Positions 9,709 through 20,300 of a stretch of DNA of 64,000 nt are shown here, piece by piece. Within the stretch, counting starts at the first letter, position 1, and each line of letters opens with the position of its first letter. The stretch comes from Streptomyces sp. NBC_00425 (lineage in GTDB: Bacteria > Actinomycetota > Actinomycetes > Streptomycetales > Streptomycetaceae), in NCBI RefSeq assembly GCF_036030735.1, contig NZ_CP107928.1, positions 6,014,001-6,078,000 on the forward strand. Direction: 5' to 3'. Made by a program: the position numbers and the translations under genes. Under the pieces are notes generated by a model that was given only the letters and a program-made list of their open reading frames with translations, made no database searches and was not told the origin of the DNA.

Positions 9709-10536
9709 ATGACCGACGACGCAGTCCCGGACCGTTCGGACCTCCGTGCCTCCGACGCCGATCGTGAGCGGGTCGCCGAGGTGTTGCGCGACGCGGTCGC
9801 CGAGGGCCGTCTGGACATGGCGGAGTTCGAGGAGCGGCTGGAGCAGACCTACGCGGCGCGCACGTACCGGGAGTTGGCGCCGATCACGCGTGATCTGCCG
9901 GCGCGGGGGGTGGCGGCGCCGCCTGTGGTGTCGTTGCAGAAGGAGCCGTCCCGGGACGGGGGTTGGGCCGGGCGGATCGTGGGCGGCGAGGGGTCGTCGA
10001 CGTGGGCGGTGGCGGTGATGTCGGGCTTCCAGCGCAAGGGCCGCTGGACGGTGCCGCGGCGGTTCACGTGCGTCGCCTTCTGGGGCGGCGGGGAGATCGA
10101 CCTGCGTGAGGCGGACTTCTCGGCCGGGGAGGTCGAGATCAACTGTTTCGCGGTCATGGGCGGGGTGCAGATCACGGTGCCGCCGGGGGTGGAGGTCGTC
10201 GTGCGCGGGATCGGTGTGATGGGCGGCTTCGACCAGCGGGAGAGCGGCGTGGTGGGCGAGCCGGGGGCGCCGCGGGTGGTGGTGAGCGGGTTCGCGTTCT
10301 GGGGCGGGGTCGGTGTGGAGCGCAAGATGACGCGGGCCGCGCGGCGCCAGGAGAGGCTGGACCGCAAGGCGGCGAGGCGCGAGCTGCACGCCTCCTTCCG
10401 GGACGACGTGCAGGAGGCGCACCGGCGGATGCTGGAGGGCCACAAGGACCTGCTGCGGGGGCACGGCCTCGGGCTCGGTCCCGAGGAGGGGCGCGGGCGG
10501 CGGGAGGAGCGGCGGGAACGCCGCCGCGAGGAGTAG
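9709..10536 (+). CDS. DUF1707 and LiaF-like domain protein
   Basis: The product has 275 residues. The N-terminal segment LRASDADRERVAEVLRDAV continuing to MAEFEERLEQTYAART is the DUF1707 (SHOCT-like) helical domain. The middle has alternating beta repeats with FWGGGEIDLREADF and VMGGVQITVP, typical of the LiaF/cell-wall-active response domain. The C terminus is highly charged (Arg/Glu-rich). No membrane segment is evident, so it is probably cytoplasmic or peripheral. LiaF-like proteins modulate envelope-stress signalling; a role here is inference. It starts at an ATG nine bases after the ABC ATPase gene. Confidence 0.85.
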   Translation: MTDDAVPDRSDLRASDADRERVAEVLRDAVAEGRLDMAEFEERLEQTYAARTYRELAPITRDLPARGVAAPPVVSLQKEPSRDGGWAGRIVGGEGSSTWAVAVMSGFQRKGRWTVPRRFTCVAFWGGGEIDLREADFSAGEVEINCFAVMGGVQITVPPGVEVVVRGIGVMGGFDQRESGVVGEPGAPRVVVSGFAFWGGVGVERKMTRAARRQERLDRKAARRELHASFRDDVQEAHRRMLEGHKDLLRGHGLGLGPEEGRGRREERRERRREE

Positions 10537-10669
10537 GCGGGGCGACGCGCCGTCGCCGCGGGCCGCCGTCGCGGTGGGTCGCGGTCGCAGCGCGTCGCGG
10601 TCGCGGCCCGTGGTCGTCGCGGCCTGTGGTCGTCGTGACCGGCGGACGCCGCTTTCGGCGCCGCCGTCG

Positions 10670-12031
10670 TCAGAGCCGTGCGGGGGCGGCCGGGCCGGCG
10701 AGTTCGCTCAGGTCGACGGTCCGCGCCATCGTCCGGTAGCCGCGGTCGCTGGGGTGCAGATGGTCCCCGGAGTCGTACTCGGAGCGCAGGCTGCGCGGGT
10801 CGTAGGGGTCGCGCAGCGCCTTGTCGAAGTCGACGACCTCGTCGAACAGGCCGCCCGTGCGGATCGCCGCGTTGACCTGCTGCCGGACGCGCTCGCGGGC
10901 GTCGGTGTAGCCGCGGTGGCCGCGGAACGGCGTGAGGGTGGCGCCGACGACCCGGACGCCGCGGGCGTGGGCACGGTCGACGAGGGTGCGCAGGCCGGCC
11001 ACGATCGCCTGTGGGCCGGACGGGTTCGGGTCGCGCAGGATGTCGTTGATGCCGAGGTCGACGACGACGGCCTTCACGTTGGGCCGGTCGAGGACGTCCC
11101 GGTCGAAGCGGTGGATGCCGCCGGCGCCGCGCAGCGGGTCGTCGACGAGGACCCGGTTGCCGCTGATGCCCTGGTTGACGACGCCGTAGCGGGGCGTGTC
11201 CCCGTCGACGGATCCGCCGGCGGCGAGCGCCGTGCGCAGTCGGCCGGCGAGGACGTCGGGCCAGCGGCGGTTCTCGCCGGCGGTGGAGGTGACTCCGTCG
11301 GTGATGGAGTCGCCGAAGGCGACGAGGGTGCCGTCGGCCTCGTTGCTGAGCACGTCCAGCGCGGTCAGGTAGCGCCAGTACACGCTGGTCGCGGTGAAGG
11401 AGGCGCCGGTGACGTCCTCGGTGGACTCGCCGTCGGCGACGTAGCTCGTCTGCCGGGCGCGCGGGTGGTAGGTCACCGGGCCGGCGGAGGTCGGGGAGTA
11501 GGTGCTGACGAGGATGTCGGCGTCGTGCGGGACGACGACGGCGACGGCGTCGCTGACGGCCTGCCCGCCGGCCGGGACGACGACGGTGGCGGCTCCGCCG
11601 AAGGTGAGCCGGCGCAGGGTGGCGGGGTCCGCGGCCGCGCTGTCGTCGGCTGCGGCGACGGCGAGCGTGGCGTGGGTGACGGTCAGCGGCAGGCTGCCGT
11701 AGAGGTTGGAGAGCGTGATCCGGGCGCTGGTGCCGCCGACACCGGTGTGGACGACGTTGCGGACGGTGCGGCCGGCCATGCCGTGGGCCTCGGTGCCCGG
11801 TTCCCCGCCGGCCGGTGCGGCGGCCCAGGACCCGACCCACACGCCGGTCGAGACGGGAGCCGCGTTGCCCGGGGCGGGGCCGGCGGCGACCGTGTCCCCG
11901 GCGGAGCGGCGCCCGGAGCCGGCGCCCGCGCCGTCCCCGGAGGCGACGCCGAGGTATATGACGGCGGACACGCCCACGACGAGGGCGACGATCGCCGCCA
12001 GCAGGGCATAACCATGATGCTTGGCGGTCAT
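10670..12031 (-). CDS. Secreted SGNH/GDSL-family hydrolase
   Basis: The product has 453 residues. A short basic N terminus and a hydrophobic segment (LLAAIVALVVGVSAVIYLG) act as a signal or anchor. The esterase/lipase catalytic blocks are VAFGDSITDG (nucleophile Ser), NQGISGN, GINDIL and DHLHPSDRGY (Asp-His pair). A beta-rich region of about 170 residues precedes the catalytic domain. The ATG at 12031 follows GAGGAGAACC. The substrate is unknown; carbohydrate esters or lipids are typical for the family. Confidence 0.92.
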   Translation of the reverse strand: MTAKHHGYALLAAIVALVVGVSAVIYLGVASGDGAGAGSGRRSAGDTVAAGPAPGNAAPVSTGVWVGSWAAAPAGGEPGTEAHGMAGRTVRNVVHTGVGGTSARITLSNLYGSLPLTVTHATLAVAAADDSAAADPATLRRLTFGGAATVVVPAGGQAVSDAVAVVVPHDADILVSTYSPTSAGPVTYHPRARQTSYVADGESTEDVTGASFTATSVYWRYLTALDVLSNEADGTLVAFGDSITDGVTSTAGENRRWPDVLAGRLRTALAAGGSVDGDTPRYGVVNQGISGNRVLVDDPLRGAGGIHRFDRDVLDRPNVKAVVVDLGINDILRDPNPSGPQAIVAGLRTLVDRAHARGVRVVGATLTPFRGHRGYTDARERVRQQVNAAIRTGGLFDEVVDFDKALRDPYDPRSLRSEYDSGDHLHPSDRGYRTMARTVDLSELAGPAAPARL

Positions 12032-12246
12032 GCGGGTGTGGTTCTCCTCGTGAGGGGAGCGGTGCTGCTCCGGATGATGCGTGCGTGCGCCGATGGGGCA
12101 CGCGTTCATGCAGGAGTTCACCGTTGAGCTCCCCCGTCTGACAGACGACGGGAACTCTTGTTCCGTTCCAGGAGTCGGTCAGGCAGGGACCATTATCAGC
12201 GTGCGGGACGCCGGCGGTGCACGGCCGAACGGAACGGGTGGAGCGG

Positions 12247-13569
12247 ATGGATCGTACGGAGGAACCGGCGGGCGCCGGGACGGCCCGTGCCGGGGCGGCG
12301 CGCGCGATGACCGTGTTCAGCGCCGCCGACGAGGAGAAGCGGCGCGGGGTGCGCCGGATGAAGCTCACCGCGGCGGGGCTGCTGCTGTTCGTGGCCGTGG
12401 TGTACGTCCTCGCCGAGTGGGCCGCGCACCGGGGGGCGGGCGCGTGGGCGTCCTATGTGGCGGCGGCCGCGGAGGCGGGCATGGTCGGTGCGCTCGCCGA
12501 CTGGTTCGCGGTGACGGCGCTGTTCCGTCACCCGCTCGGCCTGCCCATCCCGCACACGGCGATCATCCCGAACAAGAAGGACCAGCTGGGTGTCTCGCTG
12601 GGTGAGTTCGTCGGGGAGAACTTCCTCTCCGAGGACGTGGTGCGGCAGCGGCTGCGGTCGGTGGGCATCGGCACCCGGCTGGGCGCCTGGCTGGCCGAGC
12701 CGGAGCACGCCGACCGGGTGACGGCGGAGCTGGCGACGGCCCTGCGCGGCGCGCTGACGGTGCTGCGCGACGCGGACGTCCAGGCGGTGGTCGGCGAGGC
12801 GATCACCCGGCGCGCCGACGCGCAGGAGATCGCGCCGGGCATCGGGAAGCTGCTGGAGCGGATCGTCGGGGACGGCGGTCACCGGCGGGCCGTGGATCTG
12901 GTGGTGTCCAGGGCGCACGACTGGCTGGAGCTGCACGCCGACTCGGTGATGGACGCGGTGCAGGGCGGTGCGCCCGGCTGGACGCCCCGGTTCGTCGACA
13001 AGCGGATCGGTGAACGCGTCTACAAGGAGCTGCTGCGGTTCTGCGCGGAGATGCGGGACATGCCCTCCCACCCGGCTCGGGGCGCCCTCGACCGCTTCCT
13101 CCGGGACTTCGCCGTCGATCTGCAGTCCGACACGGACACGCGCGCGCGGGTGGAGCGACTCAAGGGCGAGGTGCTGGGCCGGGGCGAGGTGCAGGACCTG
13201 ATCGCGTCGGTGTGGACGGCCGTCCGCTCCATGATCGTGGCGGCCGCGGAGGACGAGCGCAGCGAGCTGCGGCTGCGGGTGCGGGCCTCGCTGCTGTCGC
13301 TGGGGGCGCGGATGGCCACCGAGCCCAAGGTGCAGGAGAAGGTCGACAGCTGGGTGGAGGGCGCGGCGGTGCATGTCGTGACGACGTACCGCAAGGAGAT
13401 CACCTCGCTGATCACCGACACCGTGGCGGGCTGGGACGCGGAGCACACGACGCGCAAGATCGAGGCCAACATCGGCCGTGACCTGCAGTTCATCCGGATC
13501 AACGGCACGGTGGTGGGTTCGCTGGCCGGGTTGCTGATCTACACCGTGGCGCGCTCGCTGGGGGCGTGA
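12247..13569 (+). CDS. DUF445 family membrane protein
   Basis: The product has 440 residues. The signature GALADWFAVTALFRHPLGLP with PHTAIIPNKKDQLG is characteristic of DUF445. One transmembrane helix lies near residue 45 and another at the very C terminus, with a long helical, charged middle part, so both ends are probably membrane-embedded. Its function is unknown. The last codons overlap a possible GTG of the next gene, but the likelier start of that gene is 66 bases further on. Confidence 0.9.
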   Translation: MDRTEEPAGAGTARAGAARAMTVFSAADEEKRRGVRRMKLTAAGLLLFVAVVYVLAEWAAHRGAGAWASYVAAAAEAGMVGALADWFAVTALFRHPLGLPIPHTAIIPNKKDQLGVSLGEFVGENFLSEDVVRQRLRSVGIGTRLGAWLAEPEHADRVTAELATALRGALTVLRDADVQAVVGEAITRRADAQEIAPGIGKLLERIVGDGGHRRAVDLVVSRAHDWLELHADSVMDAVQGGAPGWTPRFVDKRIGERVYKELLRFCAEMRDMPSHPARGALDRFLRDFAVDLQSDTDTRARVERLKGEVLGRGEVQDLIASVWTAVRSMIVAAAEDERSELRLRVRASLLSLGARMATEPKVQEKVDSWVEGAAVHVVTTYRKEITSLITDTVAGWDAEHTTRKIEANIGRDLQFIRINGTVVGSLAGLLIYTVARSLGA

Positions 13570-13634
13570 AGACGCCGGCGGCGGGCACCCGATCCGCGTT
13601 CCGCTCGAGGAGGAGCGGGCCGAGGAGGGAGCCC

Positions 13635-15155
13635 ATGACCAGCGCCGAAGCCGCAGTGCCGGCCGAGAGAGACCGCACGATCACCACCGACATCCCCGCC
13701 CGTCTGGACCGGCTGCCCTGGTCGCACTGGCACTGGACCATCGTCTTCGGACTCGGCACGGTGTGGATCCTGGACGGCCTGGAGGTCACGGTCGTCGGGA
13801 ACATCGCCGCCCGGCTGTCCGAACCGGGCAGCGGCCTGCCCATCACATCCGGTCAGGTCACCGGTATCGCGGCGGCGCTGTACGTGGCCGGCGCCTGCGC
13901 CGGCGCCCTGTTCTGGGGCCGGCTGACCGACAAGTGGGGCCGCAAGAAGCTGTTCATGATCACCCTCGCGGTGTATCTGGCGGCCACCGCCCTGACCGCG
14001 ATCTCCTTCGACACCTGGTGGTTCCTGCTGTTCCGGTTCCTCACCGGCTTCGGCATCGGCGGCGAGTACGCGGCGATCAACTCGGCGATCGACGAGCTGA
14101 TCCCGGCGCAGTACCGGGGGCGCGTCGACCTGATCATCAACGGCAGCTTCTGGCTGGGCGCGGTCGCCGGTTCGCTGCTGTCGATCGTCGCGCTGAACAC
14201 GGACGTCTTCGCGGCGAACGTGGGCTGGCGGCTGACGTTCGCGCTGGGCGCCGTCCTCGCCCTGGTGATCCTGCTCGTCCGGCGGCACGTCCCGGAGAGT
14301 CCGCGCTGGCTGCTGATCCACGGCCGGGACCGGGAGGCCGAGGAGATCGTCGCCTCGATCGAGAAACAGATCGAGTCGGACAAGGGGGAGCGACTGCCGC
14401 GGGCCGAGGGTGAGCTCACCATCCACCAGCGCCGCAGCGTGTCCTTCGTCGAGATCGCCCGCACGGTGTTCTCCGACTACCGGCGCCGCTCGATCCTCGG
14501 CTTCTCCCTCTTCATCGGACAGGCCTTCCTCTACAACGCGATCACCTTCGGCTTCGGCGCGATCCTCACCAAGTTCTTCGACGTGCCGAGCGGCGACACC
14601 GGCTACTACTTCGCGGTCATCGCGATCGGCAACTTCTGCGGCCCGCTGATGCTGGGCAAGCTGTTCGACACGGTCGGCCGACGGGTGATGATCTCCTCGA
14701 CGTATCTGCTGTCCGGTGTGCTGCTGTTCGGCACGGCCTGGCTGTTCGACCAGGGCTCGCTCGACGCGACGACGATGACGGCCTGCTGGTGCGCGGTGCT
14801 GTTCTTCGCGTCGGCGGGCGCGTCGAGCGCTTATCTGACGGTGTCCGAGGTCTTCCCGATGGAGACCCGCGCGATGTCCATCGCCTTCTTCTACGCCCTC
14901 GGCACCGCCGCCGGCGGCATCAGCGGCCCCCTGCTGTTCGCCAAGCTCACCGACACGGGCAAGGTCGGCGACACGGTCCTCGCCTTCTCCATCGGCGCGA
15001 CGCTGATGTGCCTGGCGGGCCTGGTCGCGGCGTTCCTCGCGGTCAACGCCGAGCGACGGTCCCTGGAGGACATCGCCAAGCCCTTGACGGCGGCGGCGAC
15101 GAAGGCCCGCGAGGCGACGAAGCGGGGCGACGGCGACCGCAAGGCGACCGCCTGA
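13635..15155 (+). CDS. MFS transporter, sugar/metabolite porter type
   Basis: The 506-residue transporter has about 12 transmembrane segments. It shows the loop-2/3 motif GRLTDKWGRKKLF, the TM1 sequence LDGLEVTVVG, and GFGIGGEYAAINSAIDEL before RGRVDLIING, resembling the sugar porter/metabolite:H+ symporter group. I chose the ATG at 13635 because it follows a strong GAGGAGGGAG site; a GTG at 13566 overlapping the previous stop would add 23 basic residues. The substrate is unknown. Confidence 0.9.
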   Translation: MTSAEAAVPAERDRTITTDIPARLDRLPWSHWHWTIVFGLGTVWILDGLEVTVVGNIAARLSEPGSGLPITSGQVTGIAAALYVAGACAGALFWGRLTDKWGRKKLFMITLAVYLAATALTAISFDTWWFLLFRFLTGFGIGGEYAAINSAIDELIPAQYRGRVDLIINGSFWLGAVAGSLLSIVALNTDVFAANVGWRLTFALGAVLALVILLVRRHVPESPRWLLIHGRDREAEEIVASIEKQIESDKGERLPRAEGELTIHQRRSVSFVEIARTVFSDYRRRSILGFSLFIGQAFLYNAITFGFGAILTKFFDVPSGDTGYYFAVIAIGNFCGPLMLGKLFDTVGRRVMISSTYLLSGVLLFGTAWLFDQGSLDATTMTACWCAVLFFASAGASSAYLTVSEVFPMETRAMSIAFFYALGTAAGGISGPLLFAKLTDTGKVGDTVLAFSIGATLMCLAGLVAAFLAVNAERRSLEDIAKPLTAAATKAREATKRGDGDRKATA

Positions 15156-15200
15156 CGAGGTCGTAGGCGACAGGGGGCGGCCCGTCGGACGGTTCCCGGG

Positions 15201-15248
15201 AGCGGCTGCCCCGGGCGGCAGGTGAGCGTGCCGCCCGGGGCAGCCGCT
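15201..15248. terminator. Strong hairpin after the MFS gene
   Basis: A perfect 20-bp stem (15201-15220 with 15229-15248) and an 8-nt loop lie 45 bases after the MFS stop codon. It is a probable intrinsic-type terminator without a T-run. Confidence 0.85.
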
Positions 15249-15442
15249 TCGGCCGTCCCCCGCGCGCGTCCCGGCAGCGCGGCGGGGGCCGACGGGGGGT
15301 GACAGGGGGTCACCGGGACGATGAGAGGCGGCTGGGGGTGGCAGGGGCGTGATCGCCGGGCGGGTAAGGGTCGGATAAGGTGACCCGCCGTGGCACGTGC
15401 GAACACGTGAGCCACCGTCACGTACTCGGGGGAGACGTCACC

Positions 15443-16468
15443 GTGCACACCCGTCGCTCAACTCTGTCGTCCAGGGTGCGCTCGGCGCCCGGCCCGCTCG
15501 CCGCCGCCGCCGCGCTGGCGGCCGCGTCCCGCCCCGACCGCGTCGGGGACCCGGTCGTCCAGCGCCTCCAGTCCGCTCGCACCTGGGCCGGCACGGTGGC
15601 GTCGGCGGGACTGCTGTTCGCCTACCCGCTGGCCGAGAGCGGCGAGGACATCCTCCTCGGCAAGGTGCTGGACGTCGTCGTCGGCTGCGGGATCGCCCTG
15701 GTCGCCGGACTGATCACCCTGAGCGTCTTCATCGGCATGGCCCGCCCCTCGCTGCGCGGCGTCTACGCCCGGCGACTCACCGGCCCCGGCACCGCGCTCG
15801 GCGTCATCGCGCTCGGCGTGGGCGTGTGCGGCGGCGGCGTCCTGCTGGGCGTGAGGCTGCTGCACGCGGAGATCATCCCGTGGGCGGACATCCGCGCCGC
15901 CGGCAACCTCGCCTGGCTCGCGTCGTTCCTGGTGTTCGTCATCGTGATGCTCATCGGCGCGTTCGTCCTGGCCGTGGTGGCGGTGTTCACGCTGGCCGCC
16001 GGGGTGTTCGCGCTCAACTCCTGCTTCCGGGTCGGCGACGTCCACGATCTGCTGCCCGCGCTGATCTCGCCGTTCCTGGTGTGGGCCCTGTTCGCGCTGA
16101 GCTACTCCGACGGCCCCGAGGTGGCCGCCCCGCCGCTCGTCCGCCTCGCCTTCCTGCTGGGCGGCCCGCTCTCCGTGACGGCCCTGTCGGCCTGGGAGAT
16201 ACGGCGGCTGAGGCACCGCTACGGCGTGACGATGCGCTCGGCACTGGGCCGAGGCGGCCTCCCCGAGCCGACGTACACGCCGGAGCCCGCGCAGACGCCG
16301 GTACCTGTTTACGCGCCGACGCAGACGCAGACGCCGACGTACGCCCCGGGAGCGCCACACCTCCCGGTCCCGACCCCTCTCCCGGGGCAGACCCACGTCC
16401 CGGGACCGACCTGTGCGCCGGTGCCGCAATACCCGTCGCACGCGCCGAACTCGCCGTACTCCCCGTAG
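15443..16468 (+). CDS. Multi-pass membrane protein with Pro/Thr-rich tail
   Basis: The 341 residues contain about six hydrophobic segments (for example VVVGCGIALVAGLITLSVFI and AFVLAVVAVFTLAAGVFAL). The last 75 residues form a Pro/Thr/Tyr/Ala-rich repeat tail (TYAP- and TPVP-like units), probably cytoplasmic or extended. I chose the GTG at 15443, preceded by GGGGGAGACG. I do not recognise the family; Streptomyces membrane proteins of this layout are usually annotated as hypothetical. Confidence 0.75.
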   Translation: MHTRRSTLSSRVRSAPGPLAAAAALAAASRPDRVGDPVVQRLQSARTWAGTVASAGLLFAYPLAESGEDILLGKVLDVVVGCGIALVAGLITLSVFIGMARPSLRGVYARRLTGPGTALGVIALGVGVCGGGVLLGVRLLHAEIIPWADIRAAGNLAWLASFLVFVIVMLIGAFVLAVVAVFTLAAGVFALNSCFRVGDVHDLLPALISPFLVWALFALSYSDGPEVAAPPLVRLAFLLGGPLSVTALSAWEIRRLRHRYGVTMRSALGRGGLPEPTYTPEPAQTPVPVYAPTQTQTPTYAPGAPHLPVPTPLPGQTHVPGPTCAPVPQYPSHAPNSPYSP

Positions 16469-16625
16469 GTGTAGGTGTAGGTGTAGCCGCCGTGACCCCT
16501 ATTGCGCTCGTGGGGCTCGTATGGCTCGCGGGGCGCGTCCAGCGGCCGGTTGCGGCAAGCTCTGGGCCGTGCGGGCCCGGCGGACCTTCGGACCCTGTGG
16601 GCCGGCGGAGAGCCGGCCCGGCATC

Positions 16626-16928
16626 TCACCCCCGGCGGTCGGCGACCGCCCACGAGGCCAGCGCCACGGCCCCCGCAACCCCGAACACCGACGGCCAGGC
16701 ACCCACCCTCTTCGCCAGCGGATGCGACGCCGCGAAGGCGGCCACGTACGCGGCGCTCAGCGCCCCCGCGGCCTTCCCACCGGCCTGCCGCCGCCACTGC
16801 TGCGCGGCCGCGGCCCCCGCGACGGCGAGGACGGCCCCGCCCAGCGGCCGCTGACGCGTCCACCGAGCCACCCCGTACCCGCCGACCAGCCCGCCCGCCG
16901 CGATCACCGCACTGGGAACCTTCGCCAT
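16626..16928 (-). CDS. Small membrane protein, unknown function
   Basis: The 100-residue leftward gene has an ATG at 16928 after a good GAGGAGGCGG site. It has Gly/Ala-rich hydrophobic segments, two or three short membrane spans, and an Arg-rich loop QQWRRQAGGK. No conserved catalytic residue is evident. The codon pattern (GC-rich third positions) supports it as coding. Confidence 0.7.
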   Translation of the reverse strand: MAKVPSAVIAAGGLVGGYGVARWTRQRPLGGAVLAVAGAAAAQQWRRQAGGKAAGALSAAYVAAFAASHPLAKRVGAWPSVFGVAGAVALASWAVADRRG

Positions 16929-17387
16929 GTCTGCCGCCTCCTCGCCCTGATCGTCAAGCTCGCCCCCGAGGCTAACGCCCCCGCCGCACCGCCCGACGCC
17001 CGAGCCCCGTCGCCGTGGGCGGGAACGGGCGAGAACGACCTTCGACTACCGCGAGTCGCCACCCGGGCCTTGCGGGTCCCCCGGCGTCTGCCCACCGGCC
17101 GACTCGTCAGCAACAGGGAAATGAGCCAGGAGGAGGGTGCGGGAGCGGCGTGTGGCGGTACTGACTCGTACACGCTTGGCACCATCGGGCCAGGATCGAG
17201 ATACGGAACTGCAAGGGCTCGGGACCGGCCGCCGCACATGGCCGAAACCCATACGCACCGTTGAACGCGCCTGTGAAGCCGCAGAAGATGGTCATGAGCG
17301 GGATGACACGATGCCGGCTTTTCGAGACCGGGGAAACGGGGGCTGAGCGGTGCTGGCGGGTGGCTACGCGGCCGTGAACGGCGGCCG
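16929..17387. other. 459-bp region without a convincing gene
   Basis: This stretch separates the conserved segment from the accessory segment. Short open frames exist on both strands (for example a GTG at 17137 on the + strand giving 69 residues), but none has a well-spaced ribosome binding site or a recognisable product. The base composition is a little less GC-rich than its surroundings. It probably holds the promoter of the STAND gene. Confidence 0.5.
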
Positions 17388-20300
17388 ATGAGGAACCGTA
17401 TGCAGGTCGCGCTCCAGGTCATGCTGGCGCTGGTCGCCTGCTTACTCGGGATCGCCACCAACTACGCGACCAGTACGGACAAGGCGCCGTGGGTGCTTGA
17501 GGCGATTCAGCGGTTCTCCGTTCCGGCCATCGGAGTGCTGATCTTGGCACTCGTGGTCGGGCAGGTCGTCGTCTACCGGCTGGAGCATCCCGCGCCGGCC
17601 CGGATCGAGTGGCCGCGTGAGCGGGTTCCGTACCCGGGCCTCGACGCGTTCGACGAGGACGAGGCCGCCGTCTACTTCGGCCGGGAGGCACAGGCCGTCG
17701 AACTGACCCGCAGGCTGCACGCCACCACGACCCGCCCGGCGGAACGGTTCCTGGTGTTGGTCGGGGCTTCCGGGAGCGGAAAATCCTCCCTGGTCAGGGC
17801 GGGAGTGGTGCCCCGGCTTCGGGATCGCCGCTGGACCGTCGTACCCGCCTTCGCCCCGGGCCCCAACCCGCTGGGCGCCCTCGCGGGTGCGCTGGCGGCC
17901 GCCGCCGACGGGCAGGAACCGGCGAGCGCAGTACTGCGGAGGCTGCGTCAGGGACCGGATGCACTGCGAGCCGAGCTGTCGCGGCTCCGAGGCGGCCGGT
18001 TCAGGCGGATACTCCTCGTGGTCGACCAGTTCGAGGAGGTCGTCACCCTGACGGGCGAACATGAACGCGCCCAGTTTCTCGAAGCGCTGCGTACGTGCGT
18101 GGAACAGGACCTGGCGGTTCGCGTACTGGTCACCCTCCGAGTGGACCTGCTCGGCAGGCTGCTCGGCACCGGACAGGCGGACCTCCTTCAGAACCCCGTC
18201 GCCATCGGCACATTGGGCAGAGCACAGCTCGTCGAAGTCGTGGAGCGCCCCGGGGCCCTCGTCGGCCTCAGCTTCGAGCACGGAGTCGTCGACTCCATCG
18301 TGAGCGAGACCGGGACGGACGACGCACTACCGCTGCTCGCCTACCTCCTCCAGGAGTTGTACTTCGCCTCCGGCCCTGGCGGGATGGTGACCGAGGCGCT
18401 GTACCGGCGGCTCGGGGGCGTGCCCGGCGCGCTGGCGCGTCAGGCAGACAACGCCGTAGCCGGGCTCGGGGCGGGCGTGGGCATCGACGTTGTCCTCCGT
18501 GTCCTGCTCAGGTTCGTGACCGTGGAGGGGCAGGACGCTGTACGCCGCCATGTGCCACTGTCCGAACTCGACGAACGGGACCTCCATGTCGTCGATGCCT
18601 TTGTCGAGGCGAGGCTGCTGCGCACCGACATCACGGGCAGCGGCTCCGCAGCCGGTAGCGAGCCCTGTGCGCAGGTGACGCACGAGGCTCTGTTCCGCCA
18701 GTGGGCCCCGCTGCGCCAGGAGGTCGAGGCGCGGGCCGAACGACTGCGTGAGCGCGCCGAACTGGAGCGGTGGGCGGCCGACTGGGAGCGGGCCGGACGC
18801 AGCGACGACTATCTCCTCACCGGGGAACGCCTCACGGCTGCCCGGCGCTGGCTCGAAGCACTGGAGGAGTCCGGACAGGCGTCCGCACCCGCCCGCTCAC
18901 TCGTCGAATCCTCGCAACGCCGCGACCTGTCCTTCCTCAGCCGCGTCTCCGACAGCATCGGCCGCCAGGTTCTTCTGAACGCGGAGAGCGAACCGGAGCG
19001 CTCCCTGCTGCTCTCACTCGCCGCAATCGGTGAGTGCACGCCCACGCCCTCGGCCAGGCGCGGGCTGATGGCGGCGCTGGCGGCGAGTCATCTCCGCGCG
19101 CGGCTCGACGGTCACACTGACACTGTCCGTCACATCGCCTGGTCCCCGGACGGGCGCATGCTGGCCACGGCGTCCAGGGACGGCACGGCCCGCGTTCACG
19201 ACGCGGGGTCCGGACGCGCACTGCTGGTGCTGCCGTGCGACGGAGTCATGGTCGAGTCCGTTGCCTGGTCACCGGACTCGGCGAGGCTGGCAACCGCCGG
19301 CCGTGAACGTGTCGTACGGATCTGGGATGCCACCACAGGGGAGCCGGTCCGGCTGCTCACCGGTGCCGGAGACCTCGGCAGGCAGGTGGCCTGGTCGCCG
19401 GACGGCCGGCACGTCGCGGCGAGCTCCAAGGACCGGATCGTACGGGTCTGGGAGGCCGACACCGGGCGGCTCGCGCACGAACTGCACGGGCATGACGAGG
19501 ACGTGTGGGGTGTTGCCTGGTCACCGGACGGCATCCGCCTCGCATCCGCCTCACACGATCAGACCGCGATCGTGTGGGACCTGACGACCGGTACGGCGGC
19601 CACCACACTCACCGGCCACTCGGACTTCGTCGAGGGCATCGCCTGGTCACCGGACGGAAGGCACATCGCCACCGGCTCCGGGGACCACACCGCTCGCATC
19701 TGGGACGCCGGTACCGGCGACCTGCGCCTGTTGCTGCGAGGACACACCGACTACGTGTGGAACCTCGCCTGGTCTCCGGACGGGCGAATGCTGGCGAGCG
19801 CCTCCTCCGACCGCACGGTGCGCATTGTCGGCACCGAGGACGCCAAGGTCCTGGCCGTGCTGCGAGGCCATGCCGACACGGTGTGGGGCGTCGCATGGTC
19901 ACCCCGCGGGACCATGCTCGCCACCAGTTCCACCGACGGCACCGGCATGGTGTGGGACCTGCGCCCGCGTGGCGCCGAAGTCCTACTGGCCGACGGACAC
20001 CGTGGCCCCGTGAACCAGGCCGCATGGTCCGGCGACGGCAGCCGTATCGCCACGGCCTCAGACGATGGCACCGTACGGGTGTGGGACGCGGTAACCGGAG
20101 TTCCGGCCGGACCGGTGATCGAGTGGGAGGGCCGGGTCTGGGCCGTCGCCTGGGCTCCGCAGGGGGAACGGCTCGCGTTCAGCGCCAACGACGGCCTGTT
20201 CCGGATCGTCGACGGGCACGGCGGCACGCTGTTCGAGCGACACGGTGAGGTCATCGAGGGCTGTGCTTGGTCTCCGGACGGCGGCCGGATCGCCGCCGGC

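Noticed and set aside
17137..17346. 69-codon frame upstream of the STAND gene
   Set aside because: The ribosome binding site is adjacent to the GTG and the product has no similarity that I know; I do not call it a gene.
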